64,000 nucleotides of DNA, taken from the NCBI RefSeq assembly GCF_003054055.1, contig NZ_QBKI01000010.1:152954-216953 (forward strand), read 5' to 3'. The position numbers and the translations under genes were made by a program. The notes beneath the pieces were generated by a model. It saw nothing but the letters and a program-made list of their open reading frames with translations, did no database searches and was not told the DNA's origin. This stretch comes from Pontibacter mucosus (GTDB lineage: Bacteria > Bacteroidota > Bacteroidia > Cytophagales > Hymenobacteraceae). Within the stretch, counting starts at the first letter, position 1. Each line of letters begins with the position of its first letter. This document shows, piece after piece, positions 48,289 to 58,107 of this stretch.

Positions 48289-48364
48289 AGAAGTAAATTT
48301 GATTACGTAAGGCATCAGGAACCTTAGAGGGGAGGAAAATTCGGGTGCCCGCTGTATTTGAGAG
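48289..48364 (+). repeat. Imperfect direct repeat, copy B
   Basis: This matches 46314-46388 (see there). It lies between the nuclease gene and the right att repeat. The remaining spacer on both sides is AT-rich without recognised genes. Confidence 0.65.
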
Positions 48365-48401
48365 TATTATATATTTGATAGTGAATGAGTTATGTGGGAA
48401 G

Positions 48402-48487
48402 TTCGAATCCCTGCATCTCCACTTAGTAACTTATCAAGTAGCATAAAAAGCCCTTAAATCAGCGATTTAAGGGCTTTTTTGTTTTTA
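48402..48487 (+). repeat. Right att repeat: tmRNA 3' tail plus terminator
   Basis: This 86-bp copy is identical to 9143-9228 and has the same T-loop, acceptor strand and terminator. No tmRNA body precedes it, so it is also a 3' fragment. It marks the right end of the 39-kb island. A remnant of another integrase begins 20 bases beyond it. Confidence 0.85.
48445..48480 (+). terminator. Terminator hairpin of the right ssrA tail
   Basis: It is the same stem, loop and T run as at 9186-9221. Here it would stop transcripts leaving the island toward the host genes. Confidence 0.8.
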
Positions 48488-48506
48488 TTCTTCTAAAGAA
48501 TAAAAA

Positions 48507-48595
48507 CTACCTGCGACTATCAGGGGCGGCTGGAGCTGAGCACTTACCGATATGCCGCGCCCGCCCGTTTTAAAGTGGCCAGTACCCCGCCGTCT
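48507..48595 (+). pseudogene. Remnant of an integrase N-terminus
   Basis: Nucleotides here align with 9484-9553 of the island 2 integrase, with small deletions. One frame reads RLELSTYRYAAPARFKVA, against RLELSTHRYVSPERWSVEA in the intact gene. Only the arm-binding region survives. It lies right after the att repeat, where an integrase gene is expected, so it marks a third, decayed element. The rest up to 48844 shows nothing recognisable. Confidence 0.75.
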
Positions 48596-48844
48596 ATTTC
48601 ATGTGTGCATGAGCAGCTTGGCTATAACAGCTTTTTATTCCTATATAAACTTTACTATATTACTGCTGCGATTTATTCTATTGCCTTTCCCCGGCCAGCA
48701 ACTGCCTGAAGCTTATGAACACTACTATGGGCTTACCGATTAGAAGGGTGGGAAGTTGTGGCGGCGGGTAGAATGCTTATAGGTAGGAGAATAAGGTAGT
48801 TGGCTGGTGTAGAGCTATACTTTTTCATCTAAACCTAAAAGCCC

Positions 48845-50537
48845 ATGCAGCTATCATCCAGCTTCCTTCTTCCGGTTATACTTCTCTTTGCTCTGGCTTT
48901 TCCTGTCCTGGCTCAGGAAGAAGGCAAGGCAGCGCTGGCAGATAGCCTGGTAGAGTATGGCCCTGTTGTCATCTCCTTTGAGAGTGAAGAAAAGGCCCTG
49001 ACCTTCGACGTTTTATCTTCTGCGATGGTGGAGGAAGTAACGTGGGAGAGGGCAAATCAGCGCTTGGCCAGTGCCTCCGGGAAAGCAGCCCCTGCTTCCG
49101 TTTTTTCCAGTTCCCCGGCATTTCCGCCCCGGTGGGACGAATTAGAGAAGTTTCTGGTGGTGCGCACGCCTAAAGCAGCCTTTACCCTTGAAATCAACGG
49201 GCGCCGCACCCGGCTGGACGCGGCCGGTGTCGACGTGAAAATCCACCTTGGGCCGCTGCTGGCTGAAGAAGGTGACTCGCTGCGGCTGCGGGTTTGGGGT
49301 GACAAGGTAGCAGGTGAAGCAAGCGAGCTGGCCTCCGTTTTTTTGATAATGGCCGCACCCGGTTTTCATGTAGTGGAGACGCAGGTCAGGACCCTCATGC
49401 GCTACCCCAATTACTACAGAAGTCTTACCTGGTTCTATCTCTTCCGACTAAGAAACTACTCCTCACAAACTTTCAACACTTCTGATTACTCTGCGGAAGA
49501 GAAAGTAATGAGCCTTATAAAAGGCCAGTTGAAGGAGTATTATGTTCACGACCGCACGGGCAGCATCGGCCAATCCATACCCAAAGGGAAAACCCACTCG
49601 TTTTTTTACACCGATCACCCGGAAGTCATAGCAGGCAAGTGGACATCGGAGACGCCCTACCTGCACCTGGTTACGAATACTATCTCCTCCATCAAGTATA
49701 AGTTCTCGCAGGTCCTGGCTGAGCGGGTGGGGGTGCGCACCACGAAAGTGCAGGACCGGCAGCTACAGGTAAACGGCGTGCCTGTCCGGTTCAAGCCCGT
49801 TAGCTATACCCTCCCGGCGCTGAGCGAGGCCGCACCCAGTGCGGACCAACTGGAGACGTTTATTCGGGAGCTAAAGCAGCACCATGTCAACACAATTTTC
49901 GTATCCGGCATCCCCGCCAGCCTGGAGCTCTACCACCTGGCCGATAAGTACGGGCTCTACATCATCCAGCACCTGGCTCCGGAGGTGGGGAAAGAACCGG
50001 GGTTACAACTCAGGCTACCCTTGTCCCTTGTCCGAAAGCTCCGAAACAGGCCCTCCGTCATCGCCTGGTCCGCCGACAAAGCCCACCTCGCCCTTCTCAC
50101 CGAGAGCCTCACCCACCCGGACCCTGACCGGCCGCTTATTGAAGTTACAAACGCCGATGCCATTACTAATTTGCCTTTCGCGGCCATTGATTTCAGCAAG
50201 CTTTCAGCAGAAGAACGAGCAGATCTTAAAAAGGCGAATCAGCCCTTCAGGATGGAGCTGACAAACGACAGGGGCATGAGCATCAGCAACGGCTATGATT
50301 TTGCTGCTGCACCAGGTAAAGCTGCAGTGGGAGCTGCTGGCGGGAGAGCAGGTCGTGGACAGGGGGGAGGTGACGGGCATCAGCCTGGGGCCGCGCCAGA
50401 CCCAGCGCTTGAGCCTGCCGCTCAGCCCTGCGCAAAAAGGAGCTGGCAGGAGCCTGAAGGTAAGGGTAGTGCTGGAGGAGGACCTGCCTTGGGCCAGCAA
50501 AGGGCAGGAGCTTGCCCGGGAACACTTTAGCCTGTAG
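48845..50537 (+). pseudogene. Frameshifted, truncated GH2-like beta-galactosidase
   Basis: A Sec signal peptide (about residues 1-23) starts the frame. The middle shows remains of a GH2 TIM barrel: LQVNGVPVRFK, LADKYGLYIIQ and RNRPSVIAWSAD. The catalytic acids are missing and the whole is about half the usual size. After about 50295 the frame turns into Gly/Ala-rich nonsense. The +1 frame instead continues as the beta-galactosidase domain 4 (VKLQWELLAGEQVVDRGE to ELAREHFSL, stop at 50537). A single-base shift between about 50293 and 50318 explains this. It has probably lost activity. Its base composition matches the host. Confidence 0.7.
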
Positions 50538-51386
50538 TACTTGAGTCTCTGCAGAGCTACCGCGTGCGTGACCATACTTGCCACGCCCTTTTATCCTTGC
50601 CGGTTCTATAAAACTACTACATGCCTGCTGCAACCCAATTTCTAAAGTATAAAAACCCACCCCTTGGAGCTGCGCTCGCTACCTGCGAACCTCCGTTCTC
50701 GGTAATCCACAGGAGTGGGAATTTCCACAGGTATAATACCACTATCGGGCTAGTTGTGCGCATCTGCCGTTATTTTGCCATCAAACCCACCCCTAGCCCC
50801 TCCAAGGAGGGGAATTCAAGCTACATGGCAGGTAGTTCCGTTGCGCATAAATGAATCCATAAGGGTATAAATCCACTACTACCAATATAAACCGCAACTA
50901 AAAATTTAGAATATTACAAGGCAGCCTTTGCTTGTGCTTTATCGCTCTAAAGTATAACTGCTTTCAAAGTATAAATCTTTGGCTTAAGAGGCAGAAAGTT
51001 AACTGAGACTGTACTCACGAAAGTCAAATAAATCTTATTTTTAAGTGCAATAGGCTTTTCTTGTAATATTTTAATCTCTATATTGAATGGCTCAAAAGTC
51101 ACTTTACAGCTATCTGTAGCACAACTGGAATTGTGCAGAAAACTAATCAAACAAGAGAAGACCAACCCACACAACGCTTCCCTGACCCTATTTCACGCTA
51201 GTGGCAAAAAACTAAGATTGGTTTTCCTGCCTGAGCAGCGGCAAAGAATTTCTTACCTCCGGAGTGCTGCAGCTTATCGGGCTACGCAGCTATTGGTTTC
51301 GGATTTTACGCTTACTATTTGTTTTCACGTGGCTCCTGGCAGCCATACCACTATAAATTAGAAGTTGTATAAAATCTTCATGTTTC
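50538..51386. other. Intergenic region with a short palindromic repeat
   Basis: No gene is supported; a 92-codon frame at 51083-51361 has no recognisable product. The motif CCCCTCCAAGGAGGGG at 50797-50812, inside CACCCCTAGC-type sequence, resembles a short intergenic palindrome seen scattered in cytophagal genomes. Several AAGTATAA octamers occur. Confidence 0.4.
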
Positions 51387-52661
51387 ATGAAACCAGACAA
51401 AGAGAACCCAAGACGAGACTTTATTAAGAAGTCGGCGATGGCTTTTGCCGCATTTACCATTGTGCCCCGGTTCGTGCTAGGCGGGAAAGGCTATGTAGCC
51501 CCAAGCGACCAGCTTACCAAAGGCGTGATTGGGGTGGGAGCTATGGGGCGTAACCACTTCCCTTATGCCGACACGAGAGTAGTGGCGGTATGCGATGTAG
51601 ACCGGAACCACCTAAAGAAAGCGGTGGATATGTTGGGCAAGGGCGTCAAAACCTTTACCGATTACCGGGAGCTGATTCAGATGCCGGAGGTGGATATCGT
51701 GCACATCGCCACCCCGCCGCACTGGCACGGCATTATGGCCGCGGATGCAGCCCGCGCCGGAAAGGACATCTGGTGTGAAAAGCCGATGACCCGGACCATA
51801 GGGGAGGGCAAGCGCGTGGTAGAGGCCGTGCAGCAGCATGGGCGCATCTTCCGCCTCAACACCTGGTTCCGCTTCGATGATGTTTTCTACGGCATGGGCA
51901 CCACCGTAAAGCCTATCAAGAAACTGGTGGATAGTGGTTTGCTCGGCTGGCCTCTGAAAGTAACCGTTGGCCGTGGCACCGGCTACGACTGGAAATTCTA
52001 CTGGGTAGGCCAGACCAACCTGGCTCCGGCACCTGTGCCGCAGGAACTTGATTACAACATGTGGCTGGGTCCTGCCCCTTATAAGCCTTACAACCCGCAC
52101 CGCGTGCACGGCACCTTCCGCGGCTACTGGGACTACGATGGCGGCGGCCTCGGCGACATGGGCCAGCATTACCTGGACCCCATCCAGTACTTCCTGGGCA
52201 AAGACAATACCAGCCCTGTCTCCGTAGAGATTGATGCCCCGCAGCAACACGCAGACGCCGTAGGCACCTGGCGCAGGATAACTTATACTTATGAAGATGG
52301 CTGCCAGATCATTCTGGACGGTGAGGGCAAGGAGGAAAACATCCCTTACATCGAGGGGCCGAAAGGCAAACTCTACCCGGGCTTCCGCTCCGACATTCCA
52401 GACCTTAGAAGGAAATTAGCCGCTTTCCCTGATCCGGAGCCGCAGGTAACAGACTTTGTGCAGGCCGTGAAGAACCGCCAGAAGTTCGCCCTGAATGAGG
52501 AAAACGGCCACCGCTCCTGCACGCTGGTAAACATGGGCCTGGCTGCCCTGCGCCTGGGGCGCAACCTCAAGTTCGACCCCGTGAAGCAGGAGTTCATCAA
52601 CGACGAAGGTGCCAACCGGCTGGTTTACCAACCGATGCGCTCCGACTGGACACTGGTGTAA
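51387..52661 (+). CDS. Gfo/Idh/MocA family oxidoreductase, exported
   Basis: The product has 424 residues. The N-terminus RRDFIKKSAMAFAAFTIVP is a Tat signal, so the enzyme acts in the periplasm with its NAD(P)-type cofactor bound before export. The nucleotide-binding region has GVIGVGAMGRNH. The family sugar-handling motif EKPMTRT follows at about residue 131, and a C-terminal alpha/beta domain holds GDMGQHYLDP. Such exported enzymes oxidise or reduce sugar hydroxyls. It starts the sugar locus and precedes the DUF1080 gene by 61 bases, so a role in 3-keto-sugar metabolism is likely. Confidence 0.88.
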   Translation: MKPDKENPRRDFIKKSAMAFAAFTIVPRFVLGGKGYVAPSDQLTKGVIGVGAMGRNHFPYADTRVVAVCDVDRNHLKKAVDMLGKGVKTFTDYRELIQMPEVDIVHIATPPHWHGIMAADAARAGKDIWCEKPMTRTIGEGKRVVEAVQQHGRIFRLNTWFRFDDVFYGMGTTVKPIKKLVDSGLLGWPLKVTVGRGTGYDWKFYWVGQTNLAPAPVPQELDYNMWLGPAPYKPYNPHRVHGTFRGYWDYDGGGLGDMGQHYLDPIQYFLGKDNTSPVSVEIDAPQQHADAVGTWRRITYTYEDGCQIILDGEGKEENIPYIEGPKGKLYPGFRSDIPDLRRKLAAFPDPEPQVTDFVQAVKNRQKFALNEENGHRSCTLVNMGLAALRLGRNLKFDPVKQEFINDEGANRLVYQPMRSDWTLV

Positions 52662-52722
52662 CAGTTTGGCTAAGAATTAAAAAGCATTCTTTTATAGGTT
52701 AGAATTATACTTTGCTAACATC

Positions 52723-55700
52723 ATGAGAAAAATATCATTCGTGCTCCTGGCCTTGCTTATGCTAAGCACTGCCGTGATGGGGCAACGCAAAAATGACCAG
52801 CGAACCCTTTCCACAAAGATCGCTGACTTACTGGCAGAACTGCCGGCCCGGGACGAAAAGCACCTGGAGGCAAGTATGGCGGGAATTGCTGCCATGGGCG
52901 AGGAGGGAATCCTGCAAATGGCCAGTATGTTGTCGGAGCCCGGCAAGGGCGACAATACAAGTATAGAGTATGCGCTGGGCGGCTTCTCTTCCTACGTAAT
53001 GGAGGCGGAGCGGGAGGATTGGCGGAAAATGAGTGCCAACGCCTATTGCAAAGCCCTTCAGAGCGCCGGGCATGAGGAGAACAAAGCCTTTTTGATCAGG
53101 CAGCTGCAGATGGTCGGCGACGATCAAGCCGTGGCTTGTTTGCAAGGCTACCTGGGCGATGGCCGCCTTTGCGGCCCTGCCGCCAGAGCCCTGACAAGTA
53201 TAAATACCCCAGCCGCCAGCCAGGCGCTGCTGCAGGCCCTGCAGAATGCGCAGGGAGATTGCCAGCTGGCTTTGGTTGGGGCATTGGGTGATACCCGCCA
53301 TGCAGCAGCCGTGCCGGCCTTAACTTCTCTGGCTAACAGCCAGGACGAGAAACTACGCAAGCTGTCTCTTTTTGCCTTGGCCAGCATCGCAGACCCGGCC
53401 GCCGAGGCCGCTCTGACCAAGGCCGCTGAAGCGGATAACTACAAGTTTGACAAAGATAACGCCGTTGCCGCCTACCTGCTGTATGCCAATCGCCTGGCAG
53501 AGAAGGGGCAGACGGATGTGGCTGCACGCCTGGCTCAGTCGATGCTGAGCAAAACTGCCGCGGATGAGCAGGTGCACACGCGCACAGCTGCCCTGAAGCT
53601 TTTAACCGACGCGCATAAAGGGCAGAGCATGCCACTTTTGGTAGACGCCGCCGGTGACCCGAATAAGGAATACCGCGCCGCTGCCCTGAAGTTTGCCGGT
53701 CCTTACCTGACAGCAGAAAACACCTCGCTGTGGGTAAACAAGCAGAAGAAAGCCGACCCGGCAGTAAAGGCAGAAATCATCACCATGCTGGGCAACAACG
53801 GTGCAAAAGGCGCCTTGCCAACAGTGGAAAAAGCCTTGAAGAGCAAAGATGCCCAGGTAAGAGTCGCTGCTATTGGTGCGGCCGGTAAATTGGGCCAGCA
53901 AGAGGCGCTGCCTTCCCTGCTGAAAGCCATGCGTAAAGGTGGTGAGCAAGAAGCCATCGCTGTTAGAAACGCCCTCCTGATCATGAAAGGAGATGGAATG
54001 ACAGATAAAGTAGCGCAGGCCTTGCCGAAAATGCCCGCCGTGGCACAGGCAGAACTGTTAGCGGTATTGGGTGCCCGTGGTGAGAACAGAAAATTCCAGG
54101 AGGTGCTTCCTTATACCAAGCATAACAATACGGCCGTGCGCATGGCTGCGCTGGAGGCACTTGCCAACATGGCTACTAAAGACAACCTGCCGCAGCTGTT
54201 CACCCTGCTAAACGAAACTTCCCAGCCGGAAGAGCTTGCAGCGGTCCAAAAAGCCGTAGTAGCCGCCGTGGGCGACTATCAAAACCAGGCGGAGAAGGCA
54301 GAACTGGTGCTGCAAAAAATGAATGAGGCACCGGCAGAAAAACGGTCGGCTTACTTTAACATACTGGCAAGTATAGGAGGAGACCAGGCGCTTCAGGCTG
54401 TTGCCCAGGCCTTCCAGAATGGTGATGCCACTACAAAAACAGCTGCCTTGGCAGCGCTCTCACAGTGGTCGGATGTAAGTGCGGCAGAGGAACTGTACAA
54501 TATCAGCGCGAATGCTAGCAATGCTACCTACCTGGACCAGGCATTGAAAGGCTATATCCGTGCCGTGAGCATTGCGAAATATCCTGCCGACCAAAAGGTG
54601 CTGATGCTTCGCAAGGCCATGGATGTGGCTAAAACTACAGAGCAGAAGCAGCTTATCCTCACGCAAGTAGGCAGAAACAGAACCTTCCCGGCGCTGGTGT
54701 TTGCAGGCAAGTATTTGGATGATCCTGCGTTGCAGCAACAGGCCGCCCATGCCGTGATGAACATCGCTTTGTCCAGCACGGACTTCCAGGGCAACGTGGT
54801 GCGGGAGTACCTGAACAAGACAATCCAGGTGTTGCAGGGGCCGGACAGCGAGTACCAGAAAGAATCGATGCGCAAGTTCCTGGCAGAGATGCCGCAAGGC
54901 GAGGGCTTCGTAGCGATGTTTAACGGCAAAGACCTGACCGGCTGGAAAGGCCTGGTAGAGAACCCTATCGCGCGCGCAAAAATGGATAAGAAGACGCTGG
55001 CCCAAAAACAGCAGCAGGCTGATGAGCAGATGCGCAAAAGCTGGGTTGTGGAGAATGGCGAACTGATCTTCACCGGCAAAGGCGATAACATTGCTTCTGT
55101 GAAGAAGTACAGCGACATCGAAATGTTTGTGGACTGGAAGATCTTCGACGACGGCCACAAGGAAGGCGATGCCGGTATTTACCTGAGAGGTACGCCGCAG
55201 GTGCAGATCTGGGACACTTCCCGCGTAGACGTGGGCGCACAGGTAGGTTCAGGCGGCTTGTACAACAACAAAGTCCACCCAAGCAAACCGCTGAAAGTAG
55301 CCGACAACCCGCTTGGCGAGTGGAACAACTTCCGCATCCTGATGCAGGGTGACCGGGTGACGGTATACCTGAACGGAGAACTTGTAACGGACAATGTTAT
55401 CCTGGAGAACTTCTGGAACCGCGACCTGCCAATTTTCCCTGAGGAGCAGATAGAACTGCAGGCGCATGGCTCCAGGATAGCTTACCGCGATATTTACATC
55501 CGCGAAATTCCACGCCCCAAGCCATTTGAACTGAGTGCAGCCGAGAAGAAAGAAGGTTTCAAGGTGCTGTTCGACGGTACCAACATGCACAACTGGCAGG
55601 GCAACACCACCGACTACGTGATAGAGGATGGAGTGATGGTGGTGCACAAGCCCAAGTTCGGAAGCGGTGGTAACCTGTTCACGAAGGAAGAGTACAGCGA

Positions 55701-56151
55701 TTTTGTTTTCCGTTTCGAGTTTAGGCTTACGCCTGGAGCCAATAACGGGCTTGGCGTGCGTGCCCCGCTTGAGGGCGATGCCGCCTACGAAGGGATGGAG
55801 CTGCAGATTCTGGACAACGACGCTGACATCTACAGAGATCTGGACGATCACCAGTACCATGGTTCCGTGTACGGGGTGCTTACCGCGAAGCGGGGTGCTT
55901 TAAAGCCGGTAGGAGAGTGGAACTATCAGGAAGTGATCGTGAAAGGGCCAAAGGTGAAGGTAATCCTGAATGGCACCACCATCCTGGACGGCGACATTGC
56001 CCAGGCAAGCAAGAACGGTACGCTGGACGGGAAGGACCATCCGGGGCTGAAAAGAACCAAAGGCCATATCGGCTTCCTGGGCCACGGCTCCACGGTTTGG
56101 TTCCGCAACATCCGCATCAAAGATCTGAGCAAAGACCAGAAAGTGCTATAA
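52723..56151 (+). CDS. HEAT-repeat protein with two DUF1080 domains, putative 3-keto-disaccharide hydrolase
   Basis: The product has 1142 residues and a Sec signal peptide (about 1-20). Residues about 60-700 are Ala-rich helical HEAT-like repeats, probably a binding scaffold. Two DUF1080 domains follow, each starting with a GF-x-x-[ML]F-[ND]G motif (about residues 728 and 945) and each carrying the family Trp-rich and Gly-rich strands. DUF1080 is now named 3-keto-disaccharide hydrolase and adopts a concanavalin-like fold; one member cleaves 3-keto-glycosides. The protein likely cuts the product of the GMC dehydrogenase encoded next. Long antisense frames here are shadows. Confidence 0.85.
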   Translation: MRKISFVLLALLMLSTAVMGQRKNDQRTLSTKIADLLAELPARDEKHLEASMAGIAAMGEEGILQMASMLSEPGKGDNTSIEYALGGFSSYVMEAEREDWRKMSANAYCKALQSAGHEENKAFLIRQLQMVGDDQAVACLQGYLGDGRLCGPAARALTSINTPAASQALLQALQNAQGDCQLALVGALGDTRHAAAVPALTSLANSQDEKLRKLSLFALASIADPAAEAALTKAAEADNYKFDKDNAVAAYLLYANRLAEKGQTDVAARLAQSMLSKTAADEQVHTRTAALKLLTDAHKGQSMPLLVDAAGDPNKEYRAAALKFAGPYLTAENTSLWVNKQKKADPAVKAEIITMLGNNGAKGALPTVEKALKSKDAQVRVAAIGAAGKLGQQEALPSLLKAMRKGGEQEAIAVRNALLIMKGDGMTDKVAQALPKMPAVAQAELLAVLGARGENRKFQEVLPYTKHNNTAVRMAALEALANMATKDNLPQLFTLLNETSQPEELAAVQKAVVAAVGDYQNQAEKAELVLQKMNEAPAEKRSAYFNILASIGGDQALQAVAQAFQNGDATTKTAALAALSQWSDVSAAEELYNISANASNATYLDQALKGYIRAVSIAKYPADQKVLMLRKAMDVAKTTEQKQLILTQVGRNRTFPALVFAGKYLDDPALQQQAAHAVMNIALSSTDFQGNVVREYLNKTIQVLQGPDSEYQKESMRKFLAEMPQGEGFVAMFNGKDLTGWKGLVENPIARAKMDKKTLAQKQQQADEQMRKSWVVENGELIFTGKGDNIASVKKYSDIEMFVDWKIFDDGHKEGDAGIYLRGTPQVQIWDTSRVDVGAQVGSGGLYNNKVHPSKPLKVADNPLGEWNNFRILMQGDRVTVYLNGELVTDNVILENFWNRDLPIFPEEQIELQAHGSRIAYRDIYIREIPRPKPFELSAAEKKEGFKVLFDGTNMHNWQGNTTDYVIEDGVMVVHKPKFGSGGNLFTKEEYSDFVFRFEFRLTPGANNGLGVRAPLEGDAAYEGMELQILDNDADIYRDLDDHQYHGSVYGVLTAKRGALKPVGEWNYQEVIVKGPKVKVILNGTTILDGDIAQASKNGTLDGKDHPGLKRTKGHIGFLGHGSTVWFRNIRIKDLSKDQKVL

Positions 56152-56237
56152 GTATCTTTCTGTAATGTATACCCTGAAGGCCGGCATCTAACCGGCCTTC
56201 AGTTGTTCAAAGGTTTAACATCATTTTGATAAGCAAG

Positions 56238-57953
56238 ATGGCAAATATCAATACTTCTAAATTCGCTGACCATACCTTTGACGCCATCGTGATCGGGTCT
56301 GGGATTAGCGGCGGCTGGGCTGCCAAAGAACTATGTGACAAAGGCCTGAAAACCCTGGTGCTGGAGCGGGGAAGGAATGTGGAGCACCTGAAAGACTACC
56401 CCACGGCCACCAAGAATCCCTGGGATTTCCCGCACCGTGGGCGTTTATCGCTCGAACTAACTGAGGAAAACCCGATAGCCTCCAGGTGCTATGCTTTTAA
56501 AGAGGATGCCACCCATTTCTTTGTGAAGGATAAGGAGCACCCCTACGTGCAGGAAAAGCCCTTTGACTGGATTCGCGGTTACCAGGTAGGGGGCAAGTCG
56601 CTGATGTGGGCGCGGCAAACCCAGCGCTGGAGCAAGTATGATTTCGAGGGCCCCGCCCGCGACGGTTTTGCCGTAGATTGGCCTATTCGCTACGATGATA
56701 TTGCCCCCTGGTACAGCTATGTGGAGCGTTTCGTGGGTATTAGCGGAAACAAAGATGGGGTGGACACCCTGCCGGATGGCGAGTTCCTGCCACCCTGGGA
56801 GATGAACGTGGTGGAGAAAGCCATCCGCAAGCGAATTGTAGAGAACTATAAGGAACGCCATGTGATGATTGGCCGCTGCGCCCATCTGACCAAGCCCGAG
56901 GAAATCCATCACCAGCAGGGGCGGGGGCAGTGCCAGGCCAGAACGCTGTGCCAGCGCGGTTGCCCTTATGGCGGCTACTTCTCCTCCAACTCCTCTACCT
57001 TGCCCTGGGCCGCCAAAACTGGTAACCTCACTCTGCGCCCCGACTCGGTGGTGCATTCTATACTTTATGATGAGCAGAAAGGCAAAGCCGTCGGCGTGCG
57101 CGTGGTGGATGCGCACACCAAGGAAGCAACCGAGTACTTTGCGAACATTATTTTTGTGAACGCGGCGGCGCTGAACACCAACCTTATCCTGCTCAATTCC
57201 ACCTCTTCCCGCTTTCCGAACGGTTTAGGGAATGATAATGGCCTTTTAGGAAAGTATGTAGCCTTCCACAATTACAGGGGTTCGCTCTCGGCAAGTATGG
57301 AAGGGTTTGAAGACAGCTATTACTACGGCCGTCGCCCGTGCGCGGTGATGATGCCCAACTTCCGCAACGTGCACAAACAGGAAACCGACTTCCTGCGCGG
57401 TTACATGGTTTTCTATAGCGCCGGCAGAGGCAGGGCAGGCGCTGGCCCTAACGGCGAGCAACTTGGAGCAGCCTACAAGGATGCGTTGTCGGAGCCCGGA
57501 AACTGGGGCATCTATATGATGATGCAAGGGGAGACGATCCCAAAGGAGAGCAACTACGTGAGCCTGAGCACCAGCGAGAAAGATGCCTGGGGTATGCCCT
57601 TGTTGAAGGTGTCAGTCGGGTATGACGAGAATGACGAAAAATCGCTGAAGGACTTCTTGGTGCAGGGCGCGGAGATGCTTGATAAGGCTGGCTGCAAAAA
57701 CATCCATACCAATGACAGCAAGCAGGCACCTGGACTCGACATCCACGAAATGGGTGGTGTCAGAATGGGTCGCGACCCGAAAACTTCGCTCCTGAACAAG
57801 TATAACCAGCTGCACGCCTGCAAAAACGTGTTCGTCACCGACGGCGCCTGCATGACCTCCACCGGTACCCAGAACCCCTCCCTCACCTACATGGCCCTGA
57901 CGGCGCGTGCTGTGGATTATGCCGTGAGTGAGATGAAGAAGGGAAATCTGTAA
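56238..57953 (+). CDS. GMC family oxidoreductase, putative glycoside 3-dehydrogenase
   Basis: The product has 571 residues from the ATG at 56238; a TTG four codons earlier is unlikely. The FAD-binding GSGISGG (about 20-26) and an ERG motif at the strand end open the protein. The C-terminal substrate domain has HEMGGVRMG, TDGACMTSTGTQNPSLT and a final helix. No signal peptide is seen, so export would need a partner, and such enzymes often pair with a Tat-exported gluconate dehydrogenase subunit 3-like protein. A candidate for that partner begins at 63906, beyond the SusC gene. The reaction is oxidation of a glycoside to the 3-keto form, inferred from neighbours. Confidence 0.85.
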   Translation: MANINTSKFADHTFDAIVIGSGISGGWAAKELCDKGLKTLVLERGRNVEHLKDYPTATKNPWDFPHRGRLSLELTEENPIASRCYAFKEDATHFFVKDKEHPYVQEKPFDWIRGYQVGGKSLMWARQTQRWSKYDFEGPARDGFAVDWPIRYDDIAPWYSYVERFVGISGNKDGVDTLPDGEFLPPWEMNVVEKAIRKRIVENYKERHVMIGRCAHLTKPEEIHHQQGRGQCQARTLCQRGCPYGGYFSSNSSTLPWAAKTGNLTLRPDSVVHSILYDEQKGKAVGVRVVDAHTKEATEYFANIIFVNAAALNTNLILLNSTSSRFPNGLGNDNGLLGKYVAFHNYRGSLSASMEGFEDSYYYGRRPCAVMMPNFRNVHKQETDFLRGYMVFYSAGRGRAGAGPNGEQLGAAYKDALSEPGNWGIYMMMQGETIPKESNYVSLSTSEKDAWGMPLLKVSVGYDENDEKSLKDFLVQGAEMLDKAGCKNIHTNDSKQAPGLDIHEMGGVRMGRDPKTSLLNKYNQLHACKNVFVTDGACMTSTGTQNPSLTYMALTARAVDYAVSEMKKGNL

Positions 57954-58012
57954 GTATAAAAGTATAAAGCGAGACGTAACAGGATATCCTGGTCGAACGA
58001 GAAGTATAAATA

Positions 58013-58076
58013 AAGTATAAGTTAAAAGAAAACCCACCTGCACTCAAGCAGGTGGGTTTTCTTTTAACTTATACTT
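58013..58076. terminator. Bidirectional terminator between the GMC and SusD genes
   Basis: A perfect 29-bp inverted repeat (58013-58041 and 58048-58076) has a 6-base loop, with A run and T run on its flanks. It lies between two convergent genes. Its ends carry the AAGTATAA octamer. Confidence 0.85.
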
Positions 58077-58107
58077 CTGAAATGAGCGGCTAAGCCGCTG
58101 ACCTCAG

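Larger units (their letters stand above)
9143..48487. mobile_element. Integrated mobilizable island (island 2), about 39.3 kb
   Basis: The element is bounded by identical 86-bp direct repeats (9143-9228 and 48402-48487) that carry the 3' tail of ssrA. It encodes an integrase near the left end, a mobilization module (T4CP, relaxase, accessory protein), radC, regulators, an unusual four-gene secreted-protein operon and a large defense block. It lacks a visible conjugative transfer apparatus, so it would need a helper for transfer. Cargo composition varies widely along its length, which suggests assembly from several sources. Confidence 0.8.

Noticed and set aside
48552..48743. 63-codon ORF beyond the right att repeat
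   Set aside because: It overlaps the integrase remnant in a different frame and has no conserved features.
51083..51361. 92-codon ORF before the Gfo/Idh/MocA gene
   Set aside because: No recognised family or domain; the composition is plausible but there is no support for a real gene.
54460..55160. Long minus-strand frames within the DUF1080 gene
   Set aside because: They are shadows of a high-GC coding frame whose domains are certain.
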